Of a stretch of DNA of 49,559 bases, positions 25,761-33,391 are shown in pieces (positions within the stretch are counted from its first letter, which is position 1; every line of letters begins with the position of its first letter). Source of the DNA: Ventosimonas gracilis. Its GTDB lineage: Bacteria; Pseudomonadota; Gammaproteobacteria; Pseudomonadales; Pseudomonadaceae. The position numbers and the translations under genes were made by a program. Where the stretch lies: contig NZ_LSZO01000144.1 in assembly GCF_001580025.1 (NCBI RefSeq), forward strand, positions 1 through 49,559, read 5' to 3'. The notes under the pieces were generated by a model that saw only the letters and a list, made by a program, of their open reading frames with translations, ran no database searches and was not told where the DNA came from.

Positions 25761-26046
25761 TTTTATAGGTCCGATGGACGAGTGGCGAGGCAGCGGTCCG
25801 CAAAACCGCGTAGGCCGGTTCTGGTTTGGCTTCCAGTACCTGAATGCTGGCAGCCAGTTCAGCGGCCCGCGTTTCCAGCGCCAAGACCTGCTGCGATTCA
25901 ACGCGTGTTTGTACCTGTTCGGCAAGTTGATTGACCGCGCGATAACCCAGCACCATTGCCACGCTCAATCCCAGCAGCCAGCAAAAAAGCAGTGTCTGCA
26001 CGACTACGGCAGCGCTGATACGGCGGGAAACACGCGGCATATTCAT
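25717..26046 (-). pseudogene. Truncated ICE coiled-coil membrane protein
   Basis: Predicted 109 residues: a short basic start, one membrane helix (AAVVVQTLLFCWLLGLSVAMV), then a helical stretch (QLAEQVQTRVESQQVLALET). The last 20 residues (TYKINLFPMLLPEVLVP) are read antisense to the end of the nuclease gene, so the natural C-terminal part is lost. In related elements the gene after pilL encodes a longer protein with this anchor and a coiled coil. It overlaps pilL by 4 bp. Confidence 0.6.
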
Positions 26047-26612
26047 GGCTGCGCTTCCCTAAGCGGGAAGGACTGGATCGCCTGATCTGCGCTGCTTTCA
26101 TCGTCCGCGTCCGGCGTGTTGTCTGGCAAATCTTCGTGCACCACAAAACACACCTGCCGCGCCCGCTCATCCGTGCGCAACTCCCACGCCGAACCGGCCA
26201 GCGTCAACAGCGCATTGCGTACCGTCATCGGCCCCAGATGCAAATGCGCCACAGGTAACGGCAGCGCATCCAATTCCATCGCGGCAGCGGTTCCCTCGCA
26301 CAGCCGCCAGCCCGTGCGTTTCAGCACATGCCGCAGCCCATCACCCACCGTGGCCTGCACGCCTTGCGGCAAAGAAACTTCCACCACCTGAAGCAACAAA
26401 TCGCGCTGCGCTGCCGTGGGTTCAAGCTCCACCAGCGTATACCGCCCAGAACGCACAACCGGAACGAAGATGGATTCTTCCGGTTCGGTTGCAGGAACGG
26501 TTTGTTCAACAACAGGCGTGGACGGCACGGTTTGGGTCGCGCAGCCGCTGACAAAAGCGGTTGTCAGCAGACTGGCAGCAATCCAAGCATGGGGAACAGA
26601 AATGGCAGGCAT
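26043..26612 (-). CDS. PilL-type ICE lipoprotein
   Basis: Predicted 189 residues. A lipobox (TAFVSGC, Cys at about 24) indicates an outer-membrane lipoprotein. The core has VVRSGRYTLVELEPTAAQRD, VSLPQGVQATVGDGLRHVLK, RTGWRLC and LHLGPMTVRNALLTLAG, matching PilL of PFGI-1-type elements, a secretin-associated protein of ICE pili. The genes that should follow (TIGR03759, transglycosylase, TIGR03765, TraD) are not present beyond the truncated one. The protein itself appears complete. Confidence 0.8.
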   Translation of the reverse strand: MPAISVPHAWIAASLLTTAFVSGCATQTVPSTPVVEQTVPATEPEESIFVPVVRSGRYTLVELEPTAAQRDLLLQVVEVSLPQGVQATVGDGLRHVLKRTGWRLCEGTAAAMELDALPLPVAHLHLGPMTVRNALLTLAGSAWELRTDERARQVCFVVHEDLPDNTPDADDESSADQAIQSFPLREAQP

Positions 26613-26730
26613 GGCATCTGAGGTTTCAAAGATAACGCCGATACCTTGGCCTCATCTTGATGCCCCGTCAGCCAACAATCCGAACTGCGGTTTGACCGAT
26701 TTTTTAATGACCTGCGCTTCCTCCAAACGT

Positions 26731-26754
26731 CACAGGCTCCTTGCGGAGCCTGTG
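26731..26754 (-). terminator. Strong hairpin, possible terminator
   Basis: CACAGGCTCC-ttgc-GGAGCCTGTG is a perfect 10-bp stem 31 bp after the stop of the 83-residue gene at 26786-27037. Only a short T-run follows, so termination is uncertain. Confidence 0.45.
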
Positions 26755-26785
26755 AACGTGGATGGCAGGATTGGGTTCAGTTTAA

Positions 26786-27037
26786 TCAAGCAATCAAACC
26801 CAGCTCACGCACGGCAAATACAATGCAACTTTGCTCGCTGGCATCAAAGCAGACAAAGGGGGCTTCGTATCCGGCGGCCTCGGCCTGTGCTTCGGCCTTA
26901 TCGTAATGAACGCCAAGTTCGCATTCTTTACGGGTGGCTGTGACAGTAAAGACCGGCATATCGGGCATGCCGGAAGCATTGCGACAAGCCACGGCGATTT
27001 TCGTTTCGATGGTTCCATCGCGTTTTTGAATGGTCAT
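26786..27037 (-). CDS. Small conserved ICE protein, unknown function
   Basis: Predicted 83 residues from the ATG at 27037, with AAGGAG seven bases upstream. It starts MTIQKRDGTIETKIAVACR and has no signal peptide or membrane segment. Codon use and ribosome binding site make it a likely real gene. The leader holds a perfect 13-bp hairpin. I do not recognise the family. Confidence 0.6.
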   Translation of the reverse strand: MTIQKRDGTIETKIAVACRNASGMPDMPVFTVTATRKECELGVHYDKAEAQAEAAGYEAPFVCFDASEQSCIVFAVRELGLIA

Positions 27038-27063
27038 TGGAATTTCTCCTTGAGATAAAAGAA

Positions 27064-27102
27064 ATGCCGCCATGTCTGCGTAAAATGCGGACATGGCGGC
27101 AT
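27064..27102 (-). promoter_or_regulatory. Leader hairpin before the 83-residue gene
   Basis: ATGCCGCCATGTC and GACATGGCGGCAT form a perfect 13-bp stem around a 13-nt loop, between the helicase stop and the ribosome binding site of the next gene. It may end or attenuate helicase transcription or control the small gene. Confidence 0.55.
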
Positions 27103-27145
27103 GGGGAAAACCGGCAACCCGAAGGTCGCCGGTCAGGTAGGAACA

Positions 27146-28066
27146 TCAAGCAACCAACTGCCTTGCCAGCGCTACCTCAACCGAATCGCCGTCCTGGTTC
27201 AGCACATCCAGACCCGATTCCGGCACATCGCCTGAGGTGGATTGCGAGACCATGATTTTCTTGGCCATCAATTCCAGGCAGGTCATCTGCGAGGAACCGG
27301 CGTAGCCCAGATAAATCACGCGAACCGGCTGTTTCTGCCCGATGCGCCACGAACGCCGTGAAGCTTGTTGAAGCGAATACACGTTGTAGCCGGACTGAAG
27401 AAACACAATCGTCGGAAACTCCAACAAATCCAGTCCGGTTTTGACAAGCTCCGGGTTGGTGATGAGCACATCAATCCCTCGGTCCAACTGCTCGGCAATC
27501 CAGTCTTCGCGGCGGCTGGCATCCACACTTGCGCGCAATACCGCCACCTTGAAACCTTCCTGCTCAAGCAGCACCTTCAAGCGCGATGTGGTATCGCGCG
27601 TGCCGGTGTAGACCGTATAGACCAGCGTCTTGCGACCCTTGGCTTTTTCCTCGCGGCAAATATCGATCATCTCGCGCTCTTTTGGCATGATTTCCAGCTC
27701 GTTGAATTGGGCTGGAACAAATGCCAAGGTATTGCGCGTGCGTGGGTGAATAACGGTCTCGGGACGAAAGCAGCAATCCGGCCAGGCCAAGAGCACATTG
27801 AGCACCACGCCCAGCAAAGTCGTATCGCGTTTTGCCAGCGCCTGCTTCAATGCTGAAGTCAGACTGTCTGCCAAGTCACGATAGGCATTGGCTTGCGACA
27901 CTTCCATGTCTACCGCACGAAATTCCTCGTAATAAGGCGGCAAGACGTTGCCGCCGATGTCCTGCAACTTGAGAAAAATCGTAAACGGCAGCACGCAGCG
28001 CAATACGCCTTTGGGGCCGAAGCCCACAAAGGCTGATACGAATAGTCAGCCAGCCCCGACATCAGC
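27146..28066 (-). pseudogene. C-terminal half of an SNF2/DEAD-like helicase
   Basis: A 293-codon frame carries the second RecA-like domain: KAKGRKTLVYTVYTGTRDT, VLITNPELVKTGLDLLEF (motif V) and SRRSWRIGQKQPVRVIYLGY (motif VI), typical of SNF2-like helicases in ICE backbones. The ATP-binding half is missing. Just upstream, [16 protein letters not shown] reads well in another frame, so a one-base shift near 28020 separates the two parts. The remnant meets the end of the PvuII-like nuclease gene at about 28064. Confidence 0.75.
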
Positions 28067-28592
28067 GTTCCGACTGCTGCTTGCGTTTCACAGATAGGTC
28101 TGGCGCTGTTCCAAAAACAAGTTTCCCATGTGCCATGACGTATTTTATGGGTATCTTTGGATTGTTGATGTCTTTCCCGCCATCAGCATGCCACTTTTCT
28201 TCCCATTTCTTGAAATAAAAATTCAATTCTTCTGGTTCAAGGAGATAGACCGATTGGAGAGCGATATTCCTGTACACAGCGAACACCCAAGGAACTTTTC
28301 GATATTTTTCGATGATGGATGGATTCATATGATGATGGGTAGAAAACCCATGCGTAAGCTCAATATTGACAGACTTCAACTCATATTCCCGGCCTGTTTC
28401 ATCGACAGCATCATTTCCTTCGCGCCCAGGTAAAATATCCAAATTCAACAGCAAAAGAACTTGCAGCAACTTACCGCCATTATCTTGAAAGATATCGTCA
28501 ATCCCATGTTTTGCGGCAAGTTCTTGATAATCCTGTATGGCAGGCCAAATATCCAGCAAGCGTTGATAATCGGCATGTGGCTTGAAATTCAC
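28062..28592 (-). CDS. PvuII-type restriction endonuclease
   Basis: Predicted 176 residues from a GTG that overlaps the C-protein stop (GTGA). The match to PvuII (157 residues) is strong: [39 protein letters not shown] and [10 protein letters not shown]. Asp61, Glu71 and Lys73 correspond to the PvuII catalytic Asp58, Glu68 and Lys70. PvuII cuts CAG^CTG, and the same site is likely. The last 15 or so residues (VKRKQQSER) go beyond PvuII and run into the helicase remnant. Confidence 0.92.
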   Translation of the reverse strand: MNFKPHADYQRLLDIWPAIQDYQELAAKHGIDDIFQDNGGKLLQVLLLLNLDILPGREGNDAVDETGREYELKSVNIELTHGFSTHHHMNPSIIEKYRKVPWVFAVYRNIALQSVYLLEPEELNFYFKKWEEKWHADGGKDINNPKIPIKYVMAHGKLVFGTAPDLSVKRKQQSER

Positions 28593-28822
28593 GCTGATTC
28601 CTCCAATAGCGAAGCGGGAGAAACCCCTAACGCTTTTGCCAAGCATTCAATGTTGTCTATCGAAATGTTGCGCTCACCCCGCTCCACTGAACCTACGTAA
28701 GTTCGGTGAAGTTCAGCAATTTCTGCCAGCGCTTCCTGGGAAAGGCCAAGCCTCTCCCGTGTTGCTTTCAGGTTTCTGGCAAAAAATAGCCTTGTGGCGG
28801 ATGGGGTTGACTTTTTCTTCAT
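28589..28822 (-). CDS. Controller (C) protein of the PvuII-type system
   Basis: Predicted 77-residue Xre-like helix-turn-helix protein ([40 protein letters not shown]). In PvuII-like systems the C protein activates nuclease expression with a delay, so that DNA is methylated first on entry. Here it precedes and overlaps the nuclease and diverges from the methylase with 18 bp between starts, the PvuII arrangement. Confidence 0.9.
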   Translation of the reverse strand: MKKKSTPSATRLFFARNLKATRERLGLSQEALAEIAELHRTYVGSVERGERNISIDNIECLAKALGVSPASLLEESA

Positions 28823-28840
28823 TTGGCGCAGAATAGGCGC

Positions 28841-29875
28841 ATGATGACAATGAATCTACAGACTTTGAGTAGCAATCCGGCGTTGATGAACGGTTCAACT
28901 GCACCTGCCTACTTCACCACAAAAGGGGCTGCCTACATTGGAGACTCTCGGGTGCTGCTTGAGTGTCTGCCTGATGACAGTGTGGACTTGGTCATCACCA
29001 GCCCGCCATTTGCCTTGCAGCGGAAAAAGGAATACGGCAATCTTGACCAACACGATTACATCGATTGGTTTTTGTCATTCGGGCGCATCGTTCACCGCAA
29101 ACTGCGTGATAGTGGCAGCTTTGTGGTCGATTTTGGCGGGGCGTACATGTCGGGAGTTCCAGCGCGCAGCCTCTACAATTTTCGGGTACTGCTCCGTATG
29201 GTTGACGAGCTTGGCTTTTTTCTCGCAGAAGACTTTTATTGGTTCAATCCATCAAAGCTGCCAAGTCCAATTGAATGGGTCAACAAGCGTAAGTTGCGCG
29301 TGAAGGATTCGGTCAATACCGTGTGGTGGTTCAGTAAAACACAGTGGCCAAAATCGGATATTACCAAAGTGCTTTCACCATACAGCGACCGCATGAAGAA
29401 ATTACTGGAAGACCCGGAAAAATTTTATACGCCAAAGGTTCGACCGTCCGGGCATGATATTGGTAAGAGCTTTGCCAAAGACAACGGCGGATCCATCCCG
29501 CCAAATTTATTGCAAATACCCAACACCGAATCAAACAGTCAATATATTCGGGGTTGCAGAGCTGTTGGCATTAAAAGCCATCCTGCGCGTTTTCCTGCCA
29601 GGTTGCCGGAGTTTTTTATCAGGATGCTGACTGAACCAGATGATATTGTTGTGGACATCTTTGGCGGCTCAAACACAACAGGTCAAGTGGCGCAATCTGA
29701 AGGACGGCGATGGTTAACATTCGAGGAGCTTCCCGAATATGTTGCGGCATCTGCATTTCGTTTTCTTGACAAAGATATAAACCCCGAAATTGCCCGCTCC
29801 TTGTATGACGATATTATCACGGGGCAATCAGTGGATATGGATGAATTCCACGAACAAATGATGCTGGAATTGTGA
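28841..29875 (+). CDS. PvuII-type N4-cytosine DNA methyltransferase
   Basis: Predicted 344 residues. The match to M.PvuII is strong: TSPPFALQRKKEYGNL (motif IV), FGGAYMSGVPARS, AEDFYWFNPSKLPSPIEWVN and VVDIFGGSNTTGQVA (motif I). M.PvuII makes N4-methylcytosine in CAGCTG. The start at 28841 (or 28844) aligns with M.PvuII, whose start MLTLNLQTMSSN resembles MTMNLQTLSSN here. It diverges from the C gene. The C-terminal MDEFHEQMMLEL differs from M.PvuII. Confidence 0.92.
   Translation: MMTMNLQTLSSNPALMNGSTAPAYFTTKGAAYIGDSRVLLECLPDDSVDLVITSPPFALQRKKEYGNLDQHDYIDWFLSFGRIVHRKLRDSGSFVVDFGGAYMSGVPARSLYNFRVLLRMVDELGFFLAEDFYWFNPSKLPSPIEWVNKRKLRVKDSVNTVWWFSKTQWPKSDITKVLSPYSDRMKKLLEDPEKFYTPKVRPSGHDIGKSFAKDNGGSIPPNLLQIPNTESNSQYIRGCRAVGIKSHPARFPARLPEFFIRMLTEPDDIVVDIFGGSNTTGQVAQSEGRRWLTFEELPEYVAASAFRFLDKDINPEIARSLYDDIITGQSVDMDEFHEQMMLEL
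28862..28870. promoter_or_regulatory. Possible C-box half site
   Basis: ACTTTGAGT fits the ACTnnnAGT half of a controller-protein box and lies inside the 5' end of the methylase gene, where PvuII C-boxes are found. A clear second half is not visible. Confidence 0.25.
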
Positions 29876-29936
29876 GAATTTAAGGAAACATCGAAAAATA
29901 TCGTTTTTTATTGGCACGATAAAGCAGATACTCACA

Positions 29937-29954
29937 CCACCTGAGAACAGGTGG
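29937..29954 (+). terminator. Hairpin after the PvuII-type methylase gene
   Basis: CCACCTG-agaa-CAGGTGG, a 7-bp stem about 60 bp after the methylase stop, without a T-run. It may mark the end of the R-M unit. The rest of 29876-29990 is AT-rich with no gene I can see. Confidence 0.35.
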
Positions 29955-29990
29955 AAAATCACTTGATGACTGTCTTGTGCAACCGGGTTT

Positions 29991-30146
29991 TTAGATGTTC
30001 CTTTCATATTTGCCTTTGTCGTACTGATCGAGTTCGGTGTTCTTCACCACGAAGTCGCCGATGTTGGTGGCAAGACGACCGACATTGAAGTCGCCGTTTC
30101 GGCCGTGGATGGTTTTGATGGACAACTGTCTGGAAAGGGTAATCAT
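29991..30146 (-). pseudogene. Truncated duplicate of the DUF3275 gene
   Basis: A 51-codon frame starts MITLSRQLSIKTIHGRNGDF and stays parallel to the intact DUF3275 protein at 31412-32026 through ELDQYDKGKYE, then ends in RNI and a stop. The intact gene has 204 residues. The two copies differ at many positions, so this is an old duplication or paralogue. The break lies on the side facing the PvuII-type system. Confidence 0.75.
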
Positions 30147-30183
30147 GAGAACATCTCCTGAAGTGGATGGGATCAACGAATGC

Positions 30184-30861
30184 CTATGCCGCTTGTGCAA
30201 ACAGCGGCAGGTCGGAGGGCTGGGCATCAAGCGGGTCATGAACAGCAGGCTGGAAAGGTTCCGCCGTCAACACGCCCGCACGAATCAAAGCGCCCAGCGC
30301 TTGCGTCAGAACGTCTACATCCATGTCCAGCCGGAACCCCGTCAACGGCCCGAGGGTCGTTGGCAGACGGCGCAGCATGTCGTGGGTATTGAGTAAATCC
30401 AGCACCACATCGTGCCAGTGATCCAGTAGTGGCAACGGGCAGGTCTCCTGCACCAATGTCCACAGCCGTTCGGATTGATGGGATGAATCACGCGGCAGTA
30501 ATACCAACGCGCTGGCGTTGGATTTATCCGGCTGGATGCAGCGCCGGTCGAACAGCCACAGGTTGGTGAGCGTGCCAAACAGCGTGCGTCGATAGGCACG
30601 GGCGCTACGCTTTTCCAGGCGTTCCACATCGCCGACAAATACGGGCAAAGCGCCGCCTTGTTCGGTGATGATGTGAAACTGCTCCAATCCCTGTGCGTCA
30701 CGACCCAAGGTCAGACGCGCCAGAAACTGCTGCACGGCGGTATCCCGCGCCCAGATGGAGAGCAATACCAGATTGCCCTGTTCGTCGCTGACGCAAGCAT
30801 CAAGCATGACATCGGGGCATTCGTCGATGCGGTAAAGCGTGGGGGTAGAAATTGCAGGCAT
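30184..30861 (-). CDS. Conserved ICE protein, unknown function
   Basis: Predicted 225 residues from the ATG at 30861 (GAGGA upstream); longer frames lack a ribosome binding site. It has no signal peptide, membrane segment or motif I can name. Segments such as RSARAYRRTLFGTLTNLWLF and TTLGPLTGFRLDMDVDVL suggest a compact globular protein. It lies between DUF3275 and a DUF6927-like gene among ICE accessory genes. A GC hairpin lies in its leader. Confidence 0.65.
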   Translation of the reverse strand: MPAISTPTLYRIDECPDVMLDACVSDEQGNLVLLSIWARDTAVQQFLARLTLGRDAQGLEQFHIITEQGGALPVFVGDVERLEKRSARAYRRTLFGTLTNLWLFDRRCIQPDKSNASALVLLPRDSSHQSERLWTLVQETCPLPLLDHWHDVVLDLLNTHDMLRRLPTTLGPLTGFRLDMDVDVLTQALGALIRAGVLTAEPFQPAVHDPLDAQPSDLPLFAQAA

Positions 30862-30901
30862 GGTGTAGTCCTCGGATAAAAGAAGGACAGCACCGCCCGC
30901 T

Positions 30902-30918
30902 GGGGCAGTGGCTGCCCC
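30902..30918 (-). promoter_or_regulatory. GC leader hairpin before gene 30184-30861
   Basis: GGGGCAG-tgg-CTGCCCC, 41 bp upstream of the start. On the transcribed strand it follows CCTTCACCCC, as in the leaders of several other core genes. Confidence 0.5.
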
Positions 30919-30973
30919 GTGGGGTGAAGGAAAATGCCTGATGGTCAGGCGATGGTGGTTTAAATAGAAGTTT

Positions 30974-31330
30974 TCAAGCGGCCATTGCGTCGCTGCGCTG
31001 CGCATGCCAGGCACGCACGTTGTTGCGCCACGCGCGGGATTGCTCGGGAGTCATTTCAAGATACGCAAGCGGGCAACTGTATCGATACGGGTGCATCGCT
31101 TCCTCCATCGGCTTGTGTCCCCACATGCCGTTATGGCAATCCAGCAGGTCGCAAAAGATATACCGCTGCGGCTTGCCACTTGTCTTGGGTTTGACTTCAA
31201 CGACCGACCACAACACCTCGCCACAGTCTTTGTGGGCAATGGTGATGGTATGGGCGTTCTCAGTTTCCCGAGGAGCGGTCAGTTCTTTGATAAGTGCGGA
31301 TTTCGATTGCGCTGAAAAATACCAGCCCAT
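30974..31330 (-). CDS. DUF6927-like ICE protein
   Basis: Predicted 118 residues from the ATG at 31330. It begins MGWYFSAQSKSALIKELTAP and contains VLWSVVEVKPKTSGKPQRYI, FCDLLDCHNGMWGHKPMEEA and HPYRYSCPLAYLEMTPEQS, a pattern I associate with DUF6927 proteins of mobile elements. Several Cys and His might bind metal. No function is known to me. It is soluble by sequence. Confidence 0.65.
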   Translation of the reverse strand: MGWYFSAQSKSALIKELTAPRETENAHTITIAHKDCGEVLWSVVEVKPKTSGKPQRYIFCDLLDCHNGMWGHKPMEEAMHPYRYSCPLAYLEMTPEQSRAWRNNVRAWHAQRSDAMAA

Positions 31331-31357
31331 GAGAGGTCTCCAATAAGAGGCCGGGGC

Positions 31358-31372
31358 TGCCCCATCGGGGCA
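31358..31372 (-). promoter_or_regulatory. GC leader hairpin before the DUF6927-like gene
   Basis: TGCCCC-atc-GGGGCA, 27 bp before the start. On the transcribed strand TCTCACCCGTTGGGG precedes it. Confidence 0.5.
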
Positions 31373-31411
31373 AAACCCCAACGGGTGAGAGAAAAAGGCA
31401 ATCAGGCGAGT

Positions 31412-32026
31412 TCAGAAACTGCTCTTATGCCAATCTTGCGAAAGCGGCTCGAAGGTGTAGTCCAATGCCATCAGCCGATCGCGCTGTTGACGCATGACAC
31501 GACGCTCCACCGTGGCATCGAGTTTGACCACTTCGCCCAGCGGCCAGAGCAAGCCGAACAAGGCGGCATCGTCTGCGTCCGCAACGCCTTCGGCAGAGAC
31601 GGGCAGTTCAGGCTCGGAACCAAAGGGTGTGGTGTCAACCAGCGGATGACGCGGGTCGCGCGATGCTTCCTTGGCGACTGCGTTGGGAGCAGCGGCTACG
31701 GGTGCTTGTGCCTCCTCGTCAAGCGGGTCGATTTCCTGCGGACTAAGCCGCTTGGCTTCGTCGCAGTTCAGGGCATCGATACTGGAAATCGTCATCCCGC
31801 CCAATTGGGCGCGGATTTCGATCACCATGCGGCCATTGGCCGTATAGGTTGCGGGGCGGATTTCGGCAATGATGAAATCGCCTTCGTATTTGCCTTCATC
31901 GTACTGATCGAGTTCGGCGTTTTTGACCACGAAGTCGCCAATATTGGTGGCAAGACGACCGACATTGAAGTCGCCGTTTCGTCCGTGGATGGTCTTTATC
32001 GCCAATTGACCGGGAATAGTAATCAT
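31412..32026 (-). CDS. DUF3275 family protein
   Basis: Predicted 204 residues from the ATG at 32026 (CAGGAGAT upstream). The N-terminal domain has IKTIHGRNGDFNVGRLATNI, DFVVKNAELDQYDEGKYEGD and FIIAEIRPATY, matching DUF3275. The middle is acidic and Pro/Ala-rich (about residues 90-145), and the C-terminal segment has RDRLMALDYTFEPLSQDWH. Found widely in PFGI-1-type ICEs; function unknown. A broken duplicate is at 29991-30146. Confidence 0.82.
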   Translation of the reverse strand: MITIPGQLAIKTIHGRNGDFNVGRLATNIGDFVVKNAELDQYDEGKYEGDFIIAEIRPATYTANGRMVIEIRAQLGGMTISSIDALNCDEAKRLSPQEIDPLDEEAQAPVAAAPNAVAKEASRDPRHPLVDTTPFGSEPELPVSAEGVADADDAALFGLLWPLGEVVKLDATVERRVMRQQRDRLMALDYTFEPLSQDWHKSSF

Positions 32027-32059
32027 GAGAAATCTCCTGGACGGGATTAGGAATAAGTG

Positions 32060-32085
32060 CAAGACCCCGTAGTTCAGGGGTCTTG
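32060..32085 (-). promoter_or_regulatory. Hairpin between DUF3577 and DUF3275
   Basis: CAAGACCCC and GGGGTCTTG form a 9-bp stem, 34 bp before the DUF3275 start and just after the DUF3577 stop. No T-run follows. Confidence 0.5.
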
Positions 32086-32096
32086 CAGGGTTTGCA

Positions 32097-32615
32097 TCAG
32101 AACGATTCGACAGTAGTTGCTGCGTCGGTGGTTTGCGAAGGTGCAGATTGCGTTTCAACGTCCGATGTCGCGGGTTCAGAAGCAGGTGCTTGCGTTTCCT
32201 CTGTATCGATTTGCACCGCTTTGGGTTCAGCCTTGTAGACGGTTTTGCCGTCCATCTTGATCCAGCCGATATAGAGCAAGCGAGCTTTGAAACTCACGCC
32301 CTGTTCGCCCGCGCGTTTGCCTTTGCTGTAGGTAAAAATATCCGCCCACAAATCGCCGAGGCGAAAACCAATCAAGACTTTCTTCTCGGCCTTGACGGCC
32401 TCCTCGCAGCGGCGCACCAGGTGCTGTGCCTCGCTGCCGGAGACGCGGGTATCAAAACGCACATAGGTCGGTTTGTCGCTTTCGCCATTGAGCGCCGCAA
32501 TATCGCACGCAAGAAAAGGCTCGCCTTTCTTTGGGGTGACTTCGCGGATGCGATTGAGATAGCCGATGCCAGAAATGTGCAGGTCAAAATACGATTTCTC
32601 GTTGGAAGGTGTCAT
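32097..32615 (-). CDS. DUF3577 family protein
   Basis: Predicted 172 residues from the ATG at 32615. The domain is seen in YFDLHISGIGYLNRIREVTP, FLACDIAALNG, YVRFDTRVSGSEAQHLVRR and VLIGFRLGDLWADIFTY; the last 40 residues are Ala/Thr/Ser/Glu-rich and probably disordered. DUF3577 proteins are common on ICEs. Its long leader contains the two-hairpin element at 32801-32861. I recall a published RNA motif named after this protein family. Confidence 0.82.
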   Translation of the reverse strand: MTPSNEKSYFDLHISGIGYLNRIREVTPKKGEPFLACDIAALNGESDKPTYVRFDTRVSGSEAQHLVRRCEEAVKAEKKVLIGFRLGDLWADIFTYSKGKRAGEQGVSFKARLLYIGWIKMDGKTVYKAEPKAVQIDTEETQAPASEPATSDVETQSAPSQTTDAATTVESF

Positions 32616-32800
32616 GGTGTGAACTCCAGTTGGATAAAGAAAGCGAAAGACACACCACGCCCAAGCGGGAGAAGTGTGCAACCCCCGCGTGGGTTGATGA
32701 AACGAGTTTGGAAAAACAGGCATCACCATCCAACGGATGGCCGTTCGCGCGAAGATGCCGAAAGCGAACTGGATGGTCTAACGCAAGTCAAAACCTGCGC

Positions 32801-32861
32801 CGCAGCCTTAAAGACCTATGGCTGCCTGGGCATGTGCTGACAACGCCAGCAAACATGCCCC
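32801..32861 (-). promoter_or_regulatory. Two-hairpin leader element, copy A (before DUF3577)
   Basis: Hairpin 1 is a nested stem: GGGCATGT pairs with ACATGCCC, and inside it GCTG pairs with CAGC (32828-32860). Hairpin 2 pairs GCAGCC with GGCTGC (32802-32825). The same order of stems occurs at 40472, 41799 and 43682 in front of other core genes. It lies about 190 nt before the DUF3577 start. The rest of the gap to 32985 holds the leader, the repeat and the terminator. Confidence 0.65.
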
Positions 32862-32877
32862 AAGCGTGCCGCCAATC

Positions 32878-33162
32878 AATAGGCAATGCGACAAACAATC
32901 GGCATCACGCCTTGACTGTTTTATCTTTCCATTAAAAAAGCCCCCGACGAATCGGAGGCTTCTGGGATGAAACGGTGAAGAAAACCTACGCCGCCTTGCG
33001 CATTTTGGCGGTTTTGCCGTCAACCACATCGATCACGATTTGCCGCCAGGTGCCGTCGTCAATCAAATCCGCCAGCACCGCGCCAAGGTCATTGAAATAG
33101 ACCTCATCACGGCGAACAACCAACTCGCCGTTCTGGTGCAGTTCCACAACGTATACATCCGC
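32878..33162. repeat. 285-bp direct repeat, left copy
   Basis: This stretch matches 39445-39729 colinearly (constant offset of 6567) with only scattered substitutions. It covers the terminator and the last 59 or so codons of the gene that is intact at 39553-40359. The two copies bracket the sigma/msr/cupin cargo. Confidence 0.9.
32935..32961 (-). terminator. Rho-independent terminator (left repeat copy)
   Basis: On the minus strand AGCCTCCGA-ttcg-TCGGGGGCT forms a 9-bp stem with one G-T pair, capped by a TTCG loop and followed by a T-run. It would end transcription of the broken gene at 32986-33199. Confidence 0.85.
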
Positions 33163-33199
33163 ACGTTTGCAACTGGGCTTCAAGAAGTGAACGATTCAT
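32986..33199 (-). pseudogene. Internally deleted duplicate of gene 39553-40359
   Basis: The start (MNRSLLEAQLQT) and ribosome binding region resemble the intact gene, and the last 59 codons from ADVYVVELHQNG are almost identical. About 590 bases between are missing and the frame is shifted at the joint near 33163, so no full protein can be made. From about 33216 to 33391 I see no gene, only AT-rich sequence containing GGAGCGCATC, repeated inverted at the anti-sigma stop. Confidence 0.88.
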
Positions 33200-33391
33200 G
33201 GGGAAAGTCTCCAAAAAAAACGGTATCCGGTGATGTCCGTTTTTCAGTCAGCCACTTGGAAACATCGAACCTGCTCCGATACGCTATTCATTCCATTTCG
33301 CGTTAAAAACATGAATAATTCGACTCGGAGCGCATCCGAAGAATCTGGCATGGCCTTTGATTATTAATTCAGTTTCTAACGCTAATTAGAA

